A DNA stretch of 64,000 nt from Rehmannia glutinosa (taxonomy: Eukaryota > Streptophyta > Magnoliopsida > Lamiales > Orobanchaceae), in NCBI GenBank assembly GCA_016081115.2, contig CM071935.1, positions 53,058,680 to 53,122,679 on the forward strand. The letters are read 5' to 3'. Positions 11,223-21,156 of this stretch are shown in pieces (within the stretch, counting starts at the first letter, position 1; every line of letters begins with the position of its first letter). Made by a program: the position numbers and the translations under genes. The notes below the pieces were generated by a model, which was not told the origin of the DNA, searched no databases, and saw only the letters and a program-made list of their open reading frames with translations.

Positions 11223-11300
11223 ATGAGATTATTTGGGATTACTTTGAAAACGAGCACATAGGCATACGGCATGAAGAATGTCCGGTCTACTTGCGGTTAA

Positions 11301-12146
11301 TTAAAGTAAACTACCAATCATACCTCGATATTTGGATTCATCAACCGACTTGCCTTTTTCATCTTTGTCAATTTTGACGTTTGTTGCCATTGGGGTTGAG
11401 ACGGTTCTTCCTTCTTCAATGCCAAATTTCTTCAAAAGCTCCTTTGTATATTTTGATTGAGAAATATAAATTCCTTCTTGGCATTGCTTAATTTGAAGTC
11501 CAAGGAAGAAGTTGAGCTCCCCCATCATGCTCATTTCAAATTCACCTTGCATTAACTTAGAAAATTTCTTGCACAAGGATTCATTAGTAGCACCAAAAAT
11601 AATATCATCAACATAAATTTGCACTAATAAGCAATCTTGCCCTTTTTCAAAAACAAAGAGAGTATTATCAACTTTACCTCTTGTAAAACCATTTTGCAAA
11701 AGAAAAGAGCTAAGTCTATCATACCATGCACGGGGTGCTTATTTCAAACCATACAAGGCCTTTTTAAGTCTATAAACATCATTAGGCCTAGAAAAATTTT
11801 CAAACCCCGGAGGTTGTTTTACATAGACTTCTTATTGAATAATACCATTTAAAAATGCGGATTTTACATCCATTTGGTAAAGCTTGAAATTTTTAAAACA
11901 AGAATAGGCAAGTAAAATCCAAGTAGCTTCTAAACGTGCTACGGGTGCAAATGTTTCATCATAATCAATACCTTCTTCTTGACAATAACCTTGAGCTACT
12001 AACCTTGCTTTGTTTCGAACAATATTGCCTTGGTCATCGAGTTTGTTCCGAAATACCCATTTTGTACCAATAATGGTTTGAGATGGAGGACAAGGTACTA
12101 ATTCCCATACATCATTTCTTTCAAATTGATTCAACTCCTCTTGCAT
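11301..12146 (-). pseudogene. copia A2 reverse transcriptase
   Basis: The RT starts with WELVPCPPSQTIIGTKWVF, then ARLVAQGYCQEEGIDYDETF, YQMDVKSAFLNG, and the catalytic YVDDIIFGA with LNFFLGLQIK. In-frame stops at 11832-11834 and 11739-11741 split it, and 11301-11303 closes it; the frame is otherwise preserved. RT copies the element RNA into DNA in the particle. Its two catalytic Asp residues in YVDD are present, but the stops would block a full-length polyprotein. Confidence 0.88.
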
Positions 12147-12362
12147 TTCTAAAAACCAATCCTCATCTTCAATGGCTTTCTTAGCATTTTTAGGCTCTTT
12201 TTGAGAAATAAGAGCTTTCTCGGCAAATTTTCCTCAAGTCATTACTTTATCAAGGGGATCACCAATAATAAGATCTTTTGGGTGATCTCCCTTAAATTTC
12301 AATGCTACGGGAAGATTCGAAGTATCACCTTTATCTTCTTGAGGAACATTTGAGCTTGAAGG

Positions 12363-13727
12363 TTAATCATTTTGAGTTTCATCTTGAACAATGGGTTCAA
12401 CAATATCCTCTTCATCACTTTCATCATTGGGTATCCTTTCAACACCCGAAGCTTCATTGAATTTGACATGGATGGATTCTTCAACAACCCCACTAGTCTT
12501 ATTGTAAACCCGATATGCTTTGCTCTTGGTTGAATACCCCATAAATATTCCTTCATCGGCCTTAGGATCAAGTTTGTCTAATTGATTCTTAGTATTCAAA
12601 ATAAAGCATTTACATCCAAATATTTTGAAATAACTAATATTTGGAGTTCTTCCTTTCCAAAGCTCATATGGAGTTTTATTCATTTTAGGACGAATATAAA
12701 CTCGATTAATGACATAGCAAGCGGTACTTACGGCTTCGGCCCAAAAGTATTTTGGAAGTGAAAATTCATTTAGCATGGACCGACTCATTTCTTGAAGTGT
12801 CCGATTCTTCCTTTCGGCTACTCCATTTTGTTGAGGTGTCCTTGGAGCCGAAAAATTATGACTATATCCCTTGGTTTCACAAAAGACTCTAAATTCGCCG
12901 TCAAATTCTCCACCTCGATCACTTCGAATAGACTTAATAGTATCTTCCTTTTCATTTTCAATGAGTCTACACAACTTAACAAACTCATTAACGGCATCGC
13001 TTTTATTTGTAAGAAATAGAGCCCAAGTATATCTAGAAAAATCATCAACTATAACAAAAGTGTAATGTTTTCCACTTAGACTTGCCGTACCAATATCCCC
13101 ATACAAATCAAGATGAAGCATTTGTAGGGGTTTGGTAGTGGAAATTTCATTTTTAGGCTTAAAACTACTCTTAACTAATTTGTTCTTTTGACAAGTGTCA
13201 CATAAGCCAAGATTTTCAAAATTCAATTTGGGTAGTCCTTTTACATGTTGGTTTTTGTAAATAGTTTGTAAATTTTTGTATCCAACATGTCCAAGTCGCC
13301 TATGCCATAAACTAGTTAAATCATTATTGGCGACAAGACAAGAAACATTTTGACTAACCAAATCACTTGTACAAATTTTGTAAAGATTGTCTTTTCTAAT
13401 TGCTTCACAAATAATTTTATCATTTTTGGAAATAAGGCATTTTTCTTTATTAAAAACAACATTATAATTTGAATCACAAAGTTGGCTAACACTTATCAAA
13501 TTGAACTTAAGCCCTTCTACTAAAAGAACATTACTAAGAGAGAAAGAAGAGTTACCAATTTCTCCATTTCCAAGAATTCTTCCTTTGCCATTGCCGAACA
13601 TGACCATACCCTCTTCTTGGAGCTTGATGTTGGTAAAAAGTTCTCTCTTTCCGGTCATATGGCGTGAACATCCGCTGTCCACGAGCCATTTTGAATCTTC
13701 CATTGTTGTTATAGCCCCTATAACCTA
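12363..13727 (-). pseudogene. copia A2 protease and integrase (pol N-terminal half)
   Basis: The longest open stretch in the window encodes about 450 residues. Residues 5-20 hold the protease site WLVDSGCSRHMTG. Near 130-180 come the GAG-pre-integrase motif LWHRRLGHVGY and the CX2C of the integrase finger (LCDTCQKNK). The catalytic core follows with LHLDLYGDI, SDRGGEFDGEF and APRTPQQNGVAERKNR (D, D and E). The frame opens just after a TAG in its own frame near 13735 and lies +1 relative to gag, with overlap. A TAA at 12363 and a TGA at 12234-12236 separate it from the RT. Integrase would insert the cDNA in the nucleus. Confidence 0.9.
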
Positions 13728-14337
13728 CAAAGGAATTATTTTTAGGTACCCTATAATTTTGGGGTCCATGGGGGTTAGCCTTGAGACCTTTAGGTCTCCA
13801 ATAATAGCTAAAATTATTCTTCAATTTACAATTGCTAGCATAGTGTCCATTCTTACCACAGTAAAAACAAGTAATAATACGAGGACTACTAGCATGCACA
13901 AAGGTTGGACCTTGGTCTTTTTTTTTAAAAACATTTTGAAAAGGTTTGTAACCAAGTCCTAATTTAGAATGCCTACCTCTTTGTGCATCTAAAATTTTTG
14001 TGACTTTATCCGTACTTAAATTGAATCGATCCACATCCTTTTTCAATTTTTCAATATCATTTGTGAGCGTTTGTTTTTCGGTTTCAAGAGTACGGACCAT
14101 AGTGAGAGTAATAGCATGAGCCTTATCAAGAGAGTCATAAGAAATAAATAATTTATCATTTTCTAGTTTAAGCTCTTTATGCTCCTTTTTCAAATTCTTG
14201 TGTTTAACAATCAAATTTTGAAACTCATTTTGCAATTCATCAAAATCACATTGTAATTCATCAACTAGGGAAGAAGATGAAGCATTAGAGCGTACCTCGG
14301 TATTTTCATCGTCTATGGCCATAAGACCATGTTCGGA
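13552..14337 (-). pseudogene. copia A2 gag, distal part
   Basis: This is in the same frame as the proximal gag, separated only by a TAA at 14338-14340. It has a long charged helix (LVDELQCDFDELQNEFQNL onward, about 80 residues, probable coiled coil), then a second zinc knuckle CFYCGKNGHYASNC, then a basic Gln/Arg-rich stretch. The reading continues 150 nt past the start of the protease frame, overlapping it in the other frame. In A1 the codon at the TAA position is open, so this stop is probably a mutation, not a regulated stop. Confidence 0.8.
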
Positions 14338-15168
14338 TTATCCTTCTTCGTCGGTTGTTTCAAGTAATTCATCCCAAGTTTTGACGTCCGCATTTAACGC
14401 CTTCTTTTTCGGAAAAGGCTTTTTCTTCTTTTGTTCCTCTTCCGCTAATTTCGGGCAATCGGCTATGTAGTGCCCGGATTTTTTGCATTTGAAACAAGAA
14501 TTGTCTCTTGGCTTTCTTGCTTTATTTTTGTTTATAAATTTTGCAAATTTTCTAACAAGAGTCGTCGTTTCTTCATCATCCTCATCACTAGCATAATAAA
14601 CATTATTAGAAGAAGTTGCTAAGCCTTTAATAATATTTTGCGTGCATCTTGGTTTAGAGGTGGATGGTTGAGAATTTTTCCTCTCCTTGAGATATACTTC
14701 ATAAATAAGGAGATTCCCAATGAGCTCATCAAACTTGAGTGTTTCAAGATTTTGAGCTTCCGTGATTGCCGTCACCTTTTCGGACCATGAGCCGGGAAGG
14801 GCATTTAAGACTTTGGTCACCTTATCTTCTTCGGAGATGACCTTTCCAAGAGCCACAAGAGGATTGACAATGTTGTCAAGCCTTTCCACCATTTTTGATA
14901 TGCTTTCACCATCATGCATATTGAAATTTTCAAAGTCTTTCACAAGCATTGTTTTTCTTGCTTGCTTCACTTTCTTTGTGCCCTCATAGATGGTTTCTAA
15001 TTTTTCCCAAACTTCATGTGCCGACCGTATGCCTCTTATGCGATTATATTCGGTGGCGGTAAGAGAGCAATGTAAAATGTTTAAGGCCTTACCGTTTAAA
15101 GAGAAAGCCTTCTTGTCATTTTCATCGTATTCCTTGAACGGCTTAGGAGTTGTGGTACCATCCTCCAA
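14338..15168 (-). pseudogene. copia A2 gag, proximal part
   Basis: The 276-residue open frame contains the gag helical domain (ALNILHCSLTATEYNRI, HEVWEKLETIYEG, KARKTMLVKDFENF-like segment, MVERLDNIVNPLVALG) and a zinc knuckle CFKCKKSGHYIADCP near residue 225. This matches the UBN2-type gag of plant copia elements. The natural start lies further upstream, near 15345, beyond a break at about 15180; the segment holding PPLFDANNYAFW is still visible at 15240-15310. Confidence 0.85.
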
Positions 15169-15371
15169 TTTTGTTATTGGTTAGGCAACTCCTTCAATGA
15201 CCACATTCCAAATATCAAATCCGCACTCTTGTAGAAAGCACTCCATGCGGTCTTTCCAAAATGCGTAGTTGTTGGCGTCGAATAGTGGTGGCTTGTTAGT
15301 GGAGGCGCCGGTGGTGAGATAAGCTAATTCGTAGCCATAGATCTTTCCTCTTTAACCCGTAGATTAGGTAG

Positions 15372-16229
15372 GCTAGTCTCCGAATCTGAGTGAATAGTTA
15401 TGGTAACATTGAGATCAACAAGTAAATGACAAGAATTAAATGAAATTAAACAACACTATTGAAAAGAGCAACCCATTGGGGAAGAATGTGGGTAGTTTCA
15501 AAAAAAAAAAGATTTTATTAATTACCACAATTAATACAACACCTTGAGGATTACCTCTTACAACACCTTCAAGGATTACAACAATCTTCCTTCACCACCT
15601 TGAAGAGTACCACACTCTTCAAACACCTAAGTTGATTACCCAAGCATTCTTACTAGGGAAGGAAGAAACAAAGTATAGAGGGGGAAAAGAGAGAATATAA
15701 TGTAAAAGACTTAGATTACAACAAAAAAAAATGAAAGCTTGAACAATTTGCAGTTTCTTAGGAGAAACTTACTTGATCGACTAATTCATCATCTATTTAG
15801 GGAGTTGTGTGAAGGAGGGGAAAAAAGAAGGATGATGAAAATCAAAATTGAAAAGAAATCTTGGAAAGAAGAAGATAATTGTAGTCCCCTTATAAAAAAA
15901 GATGGGATCGATCCTTAGAGGTTAAGACCCGCATGTTCTTTTCGTGTTTTCTTTTCTTCGGAAGAAGGGAGGCCGAGTTGTCCGAAAAAATAAACTTCAA
16001 GAAATACTCCAAAAAATTAGAAAATATAAATCAATTGGGAATAAATTTACAAACATTGAAAAACCAATTAAACAAAATCATCAAAAGGTTGAATTTTAAT
16101 CAAATTAAATGGATAAAAAATTAGTAAAAATATTTTAAATCATTTAGTATTTGATTAAAAACATTGTTTTGGTATAAAAACTCATTTAAACAAAATCATC
16201 AAAATCTTGATAAAAACATTTATCTAATA
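15372..16229 (-). repeat. 5' LTR of copia A2, interleaved with foreign segments
   Basis: Recognisable LTR pieces occur in LTR order (for example CACCTTGAGGAT at 15539, CAAGACCC-like text at 15924, TAAACTTCAAGAAATACTCC at 15989), but it is only 858 bp against 1346 bp in the partner LTR. Short pieces belonging to the flank at 16640-16900 are spliced in between, in flank order: TAACATTGAGAT (15403 and 16650), ACTAGGGAAGGAAGAAACAA (15652 and 16739), AGAAACTTACTTGA (15759 and 16809), TGTAGTCCCCTTA (15880 and 16866). This pattern suggests a merged consensus more than a biological rearrangement. Confidence 0.7.
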
Positions 16230-17460
16230 GTTCGCGGGGCATCTCGATCCATTTTGGAAAGCTAGCGATTTCAAAAGAAATTTTTTTTCCAAGCCGCCCA
16301 AAAACCTAGACCATTATGATCGAAAACCCGGGGTTAGACTCTTAGTGGAGAAATCCCGCCAAAGTCTTTTGGGCACTATCTTAAAGTCCACATAGAGTTA
16401 GAAACTAGTTGATCCCAAAAGAACCTTTTTAAACAAGACAAAGATCTTTATGATGAGACCTTCCCTATGGGAAAACCTATAAGGAGAAGTGATTAAATTG
16501 GGTCGTGACTCCATCTATGAACTTTTCGAAATGGGAGGGTTAAGATCTTAAAAAATCGGAGTTAAAACTATTCAGAAATCCCAAAAGATTTTTGAAACCT
16601 GGCAAAAAAATCATGGGGACATAAATCCTTTGGAGGAGTAAATGATGTTAACATTGAGATAGGCGGGATTAGAGCTAGAAAAGGCAATTGGAGAAGCTTA
16701 GAGAGCCTTTGTGGTTAATGACGCGGAAAGTTGGCACTTACTAGGGAAGGAAGAAACAAAGGTTATAGAGGGGGAAAAAGAGAATATAATGAAAGAGGAA
16801 AAAAGTAGAGAAACTTACTTGACCCCCATGAAGGAAGAGGGGGAAGGATGATGACATTAAATACTTGTAGTCCCCTTAAGATCGATCCTTAGATGGAATA
16901 TAAAAAGATGAATAAATAACTCATGATAAAGGATTAGGCAAGCCATCATGAAAGATACAACCAATGATTTGAAAGGGCGGACATAAAAAGCCTAGCGATG
17001 ATCGAAAGGCCTACTTACTATCTTAGGGAATGCATTTTGATCCTAACCTTTTAAACAAGACATTCTTTCATCCCCTCATTAATGAGAAGTGATTCAAGGG
17101 GACATAAATCCTTTGAGGACGTCAAGGAGCCTTTGTGGGTCAAGAGGAGAAAGCCATACCCATCAAGACCATGACATTAAATACTTGTAAGTATAAAAGC
17201 GTTGAGTAACTCATGATAAAGGATGGGCGTGATGAACCAATGATTAAATGAAGGAAGACCAATGCATTTTATGCTAAAGAATTCTTTGATCCCCCATTAA
17301 AGGAAGACTAATCGAGGGCAATCAGAGACGACATGTGCAACACACCGATGGGGGCTAGATGGGGGGGCTAGAAGGACCTCGCAAGGATCACTGCCTGAAT
17401 ACCCGAAAGCTATAAAAAGGAAGACTAATCGTAGGGCAATCATTACCCTCTTTGGTAAAA
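16230..17460. other. unclassified patchwork with repeated fragments
   Basis: No gene or known element end could be recognised. Short phrases recur in the same order at spacings of roughly 290-480 bp: GGGACATAAATCCTTTG (16617 and 17099), GACATTAAATACTTGTA (16852 and 17172), AACTCATGATAAAGGAT (16917 and 17207), GGAAGACTAATCG (17303 and 17419). Each recurrence is shorter than the one before. It may be a collapsed or miscorrected part of the gypsy element into which copia A2 inserted. Confidence 0.4.
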
Positions 17461-17636
17461 AAGGGTTACATATTTTTCATCAATTTACACATATATACAC
17501 CTATATTGTACGATATTCTTGTTCAATTTAGCATCGAGTATCGATGCGAGAAAAATCTTCCTTTGGCTTTGCGCGGGTGCGACGAGGAGAAAAAGTTGGA
17601 TCCTTGATAGTCCAGCACAATCATGACATATCAAAT

Positions 17637-17676
<40 letters not shown>
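17637..17676. repeat. (AT)n microsatellite
   Basis: About 18-19 uninterrupted TA dinucleotides. The surrounding 17461-17980 shows no gene. Confidence 0.95.
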
Positions 17677-18129
17677 CAAATAAATTTATATTTTAATTAT
17701 TTAAAGTATTAAAAATATAACTTTATTTAATTAGTTCTTTATGTTGAATTATATGTGGTCAAATTAATTCATATTTTGATTTTAAATGGAATAAATACAA
17801 TAGGTTACAAAAGGAGAGTGAAGTTTATGCTCAAAAAAAGTTTTATTTTTGGGATGGAGGGGGGGAGGAGTTAAAATTTTCTTTTATTAAGTCTCACGAT
17901 ACATTTCTCCATTTAACTTACCTTTCAAAAAGCCAAGGGGTAACTTAAGATTTTATTTGTATAGTGGTAAATAATACAAAGGGGAGATCTCTTGTGAGAC
18001 CGTCTCACGAATCTAGATCCATGAGACGGAGCCTCAAATGCCAAACTCGCTCCACAAACCCGCTACTAATTACCCAAATAGTTGAAAGCCCACTGCCCAA
18101 CCCAACCCGCTGGGGAAAAAGGCCAAGAA

Positions 18130-18440
18130 GCCAAACATGAATTGAAGCCCAAGACAGATAAAACCCTCAACTGATCATTTCTCTCCATCTTTCTCGCTCA
18201 GCATCGACGCTCCAACCCCCTCCATCTCTCTCGCTCAGCATCGTCGCCCAACCCAAAAAATAAACCCGCTGCAGTAGCCAACCCTCAAACGCGCAGGTAG
18301 CAGTCGGAAAAAATATCACCAGAGCCGACTTCTTGGGAACTCACGCTTGTTTACGCTAGCAGATCTTGATCTGACGCCAAAAAATGGATAATCGTAAAGA
18401 GATTGACAATGAAGCCAACCCTAATCCTGAATTATTTTAG
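18130..18440 (+). other. leader-like segment inside the MULE-like element
   Basis: A CT-rich stretch with a duplicated phrase (TCTCGCTCAGCATCG at 18193 and 18229) is followed by an ATG at 18384 that opens an 18-codon frame (MDNRKEIDNEANPNPELF) ending in TAG. It looks like a 5' leader and truncated start of a captured gene or of the lost transposase. I cannot identify the parent. Confidence 0.35.
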
Positions 18441-18539
18441 TAATTGTTTGAATACTTTTGTATTACATTGATATCATTGTTTTGTAATTTTTTAAATTGA
18501 TACTTCTGTAATTAGTGAATGAAGTTTTGGGCCGAATTT

Positions 18540-18859
18540 GTGTGATACTTTGTTAGTAATAAGTGATACTTTAAGCATAAAAATTGATACCGTTAAGTAA
18601 AAAAGTGATACTTTTCACCTGCAGTTGTCTCCATTACAGAAAAAATCAAGTAATAATACCAAAAATTGCCACAAGATTCGTGTGATACTTTGTTTGTAAA
18701 AAGTTATACTTTAACCGCAAAAGTGATATTTTAAGTTAAAAAATGATACTTTTCACCTGCAATTGTTTCACATAACAAAAATTGTACACAAATATCATTT
18801 CCCATAAACTTGTACTCATCTATCTACACAAACTACACTAAATATCATTTTTGAGAGGC
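18540..18859. repeat. GTGATACTTT-rich tandem repeats (left part)
   Basis: Units of about 240 bp contain several GTGATACTTT motifs, then TTTCACCTGCA(A/G)TTGT, then ATCATTTCCCAT and a TTGAGAGGCA end. The array is split by the gypsy insertion and resumes at 22410. Confidence 0.75.
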
Positions 18860-18864
18860 ACTTG

Positions 18865-19306
18865 TGATGAGAATCCATCTACGAAGGATCCGGGCAACAC
18901 CAAATGCAAGCCATCTCGAGTTTTTGAAGACTATGTAATTGAGTTCTTGAGTTTTTGTATTTGTTTATCATAGATTCAGTATTTATTTTTGTTGTTTTGA
19001 GTCGCCTATATAAGGCAAACACATATATATTTTTCATAATAACTTTGATATTGAATATTGATTTGAGAATTTTCTCTCCAGCCCTTTGGGTTTTTCGAAG
19101 AGCTTCAAGATTGTCCATTTTGTTGCGAATTCTGCCTTATCAAACAAACTTCCGCATTTGTTTGTGGCGTCTTCGCATACCAAGATTCTTGCTTGCTAAG
19201 CAACGGGTCGAGGTTTTCACCATCTTTAACTGAACTAGTGAAGTTCTTAGGCTAACAACATATTGTTGTTGGGTCGTACGCACAGTCGTTGCTGCGGTTC
19301 ACATCA
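18865..19306 (+). repeat. 5' LTR of gypsy G, short form (442 bp)
   Basis: It starts TGATGAGAATCC and ends GGTTCACATCA. Compared with the solo LTR at 46597-47510 it lacks about 470 bp between two copies of TTGTTTTGAGTC, so it is a deletion derivative. A TATA-like CCTATATAAGG lies at 19007-19017. Confidence 0.88.
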
Positions 19307-19308
19307 GT

Positions 19309-19322
19309 TGGTAATCAGAGCC
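19309..19322 (+). other. primer-binding site of gypsy G
   Basis: TGGTAATCAGAGCC, two bases after the LTR, resembles the initiator tRNA-Met site TGGTATCAGAGCC with one extra base. Confidence 0.75.
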
Positions 19323-19454
19323 ATCTAGCAAGGTTAAATCTATCCTTGTTCTTTAATTTTTGTTATTTTCCAGAATTTCTTATAAACCCTAGTTCTTCAA
19401 GGGCACAAAAAAAATGAAATTGCACAGAAAATTAGCGGGCAAAGAATCGTAATT

Positions 19455-21042
19455 GGCTACATTGTAAAAGCTGAGCTTTTAGCTTTTGTATGGTTGCTTC
19501 TTTACTTATCTTGATGTGCATGTTGATAGGGGGAGCTTTTGAAAAATGTTTCTTGATAATCTTTACTCCCTTTCTTGAGGCTATATTATGAAAATTTGTT
19601 GCTTCAAACGGCTAGTTATTTTTTGACCGAAAAATTTGTTTTGTTTTCAAAATCGACCTTCTTATATATCTCAAAATTGTTTTGGTTTGTAATCATCAAA
19701 AAGGGGGAGATTGTTTGATAAATGTTTCTATCATGATTTTGATGATTTTGTTTTAAAGTGTTTTTACACCAAAACAATGTTTCAAAATGTTGTCCAAATA
19801 CACCCGACCGATCTAAAATATTTTTACTATTTTTAGGAGTATTTCTTGAAGTTTATTTTCGATAAAATTGGACAACATTTCTGTCTCGTGTTGGACCGAT
19901 CGCCCTATAGGGCAACCCGTACCTAAAGATGTGTGTTGAAACAGAAAACGGGACTGAAGAAAAACACAGGAGGTCGACCGGTCGACCTGGAGGTCAACCG
20001 GTGGGTGTGGTCGACCACCACGGTCGACTGCGTGTCCGGGAAGGTTGCAAACTCCCAATTGATATTTCCTAAGGGCAACCGGTCAAGCATAGGGTCGACC
20101 AAATTGAACCCTATGCGACCGGTCGCCCTATGTAATATTTCAGTACTTTCAATATTTTCTCATTTCTACGCGATCGGTCGCCATATTGTTTTGACAGCAA
20201 AATTCTAGTCGTTGATAGCAGACATACTTTCCTCAATTTGTGGGATTGATTTCTAACAGCTATATTCTTGATTTTAATTGTATTTTTCTGTAGATTTCCA
20301 ATCCCCAAGAGGAGCCTATCCATGATCAATCGTCTCCTATAAATAGAGGAAGTTTTGGAGCAACAAGACAACCAATTGATATACAACACAACAAGATACA
20401 CTCAAGCAAATACTTGTTCTTTCATTTTCATTATTCTTGTTGTAATAACCTAAGGTCTTTCACTTTCACATTTTGAGGTCTAGGCTTGATTCTTGATTAC
20501 ACTTGCACTCAAAATTGTATAATTCATTATCGAGTTATAATCTTGAATTTGTGGTCATCATTCAACAAAAGATATCTTTGTGAGTGTTCTTGTGGTAAGA
20601 ACACACTTGGGTGATATAGGTGTTAGGTGCAAGAAGATTGTGGTAATCTTCTTATTGAAGAGTTTGGTGCTCTTTGAGTTGTTGAAGAATTTGGTGTTCT
20701 TCAAGGTTGAAGATTGTGTTAATATTCACAAGGTGCCGTAGAAGATTGTGGTAATCTTCAAGAGAGATTGTGGTAATCTCCAAAGAGGTGTTGTAAGGTG
20801 ATGTTGTATTAATTATAGTAATTAATAAAATCTTTTTTTTCTTTTTGAAATCCATCTTGGAGATACTGGGGTGGTAGAGGATTAGGCCCTAGGTGGGTTG
20901 AACCTCTATAAATCGACGCGTGTTGTTTACTTCCCGCCCTTCATTCTTGTCTTAGCTTGTTTGATTCGAAAAAGAGGGCATAATCGAGAAAATGGAGATA
21001 ATCTATTCACCCCCTCTAGATTATCGTATCCACTGACTTACA
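19455..21042 (+). mobile_element. copia A3, 5'-truncated copy (3' internal end plus LTR)
   Basis: From about 19455 the sequence matches, in inverted orientation, the region before the 3' LTR of copia A2 (AAAGCTGAGCTTTTAGCTTT, GATAGGGGGAGCTTTTG). A polypurine tract AAAAAGGGGGAGA at 19698-19710 precedes a complete LTR. Everything upstream (gag, pol, 5' LTR) is missing, so it was truncated by deletion inside gypsy G. Confidence 0.85.
19712..21042 (+). repeat. LTR of copia A3 (1331 bp)
   Basis: It starts TGTTTGATAAATG and ends CACTGACTTACA, collinear with the A1 and A2 LTRs in reverse. The 19890-20180 part has dense palindromes: GGTCGACCGGTCGACC (19973-19988) and GCGACCGGTCGCCCTA (20115-20130). 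Runs of GTGGTAATCTTC and similar near 20635-20790 are tandem-like. Confidence 0.88.
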
Positions 21043-21156
21043 CCGGATGCATGTGCATGCCATTTAACATTTGATCCGGGTGGAATGACATGATCGTTCA
21101 ACCTTTGGGGTCCAACGTTTGGATTCGAGGACGAATCCCTTTCAAGAGGAGGGCAC
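21043..21156 (+). other. 3' internal end and polypurine tract of gypsy G
   Basis: The last bases before the LTR are AAGAGGAGGG (21144-21153) followed by CAC. The preceding ATTCGAGGACGAATCC is a usual sequence near the end of pol in plant chromovirus-type elements. Confidence 0.7.

Larger units (their letters stand above)
8051..16229 (-). mobile_element. Ty1/copia element A2, full-length but defective
   Basis: The order on the minus strand is 5' LTR (15372-16229, abnormal), gag, protease, integrase, reverse transcriptase, RNase H, a 1.4-kb non-coding region, polypurine tract and 3' LTR (8051-9396). The flanks GGTCG (8046-8050) and GTTCG (16230-16234) agree at four of five bases, a probable target duplication. 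No primer-binding site survives next to the 5' LTR: the expected place near 15350-15371 is replaced by unrelated sequence. The pol frame has no frameshift but seven in-frame stops. Confidence 0.88.
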
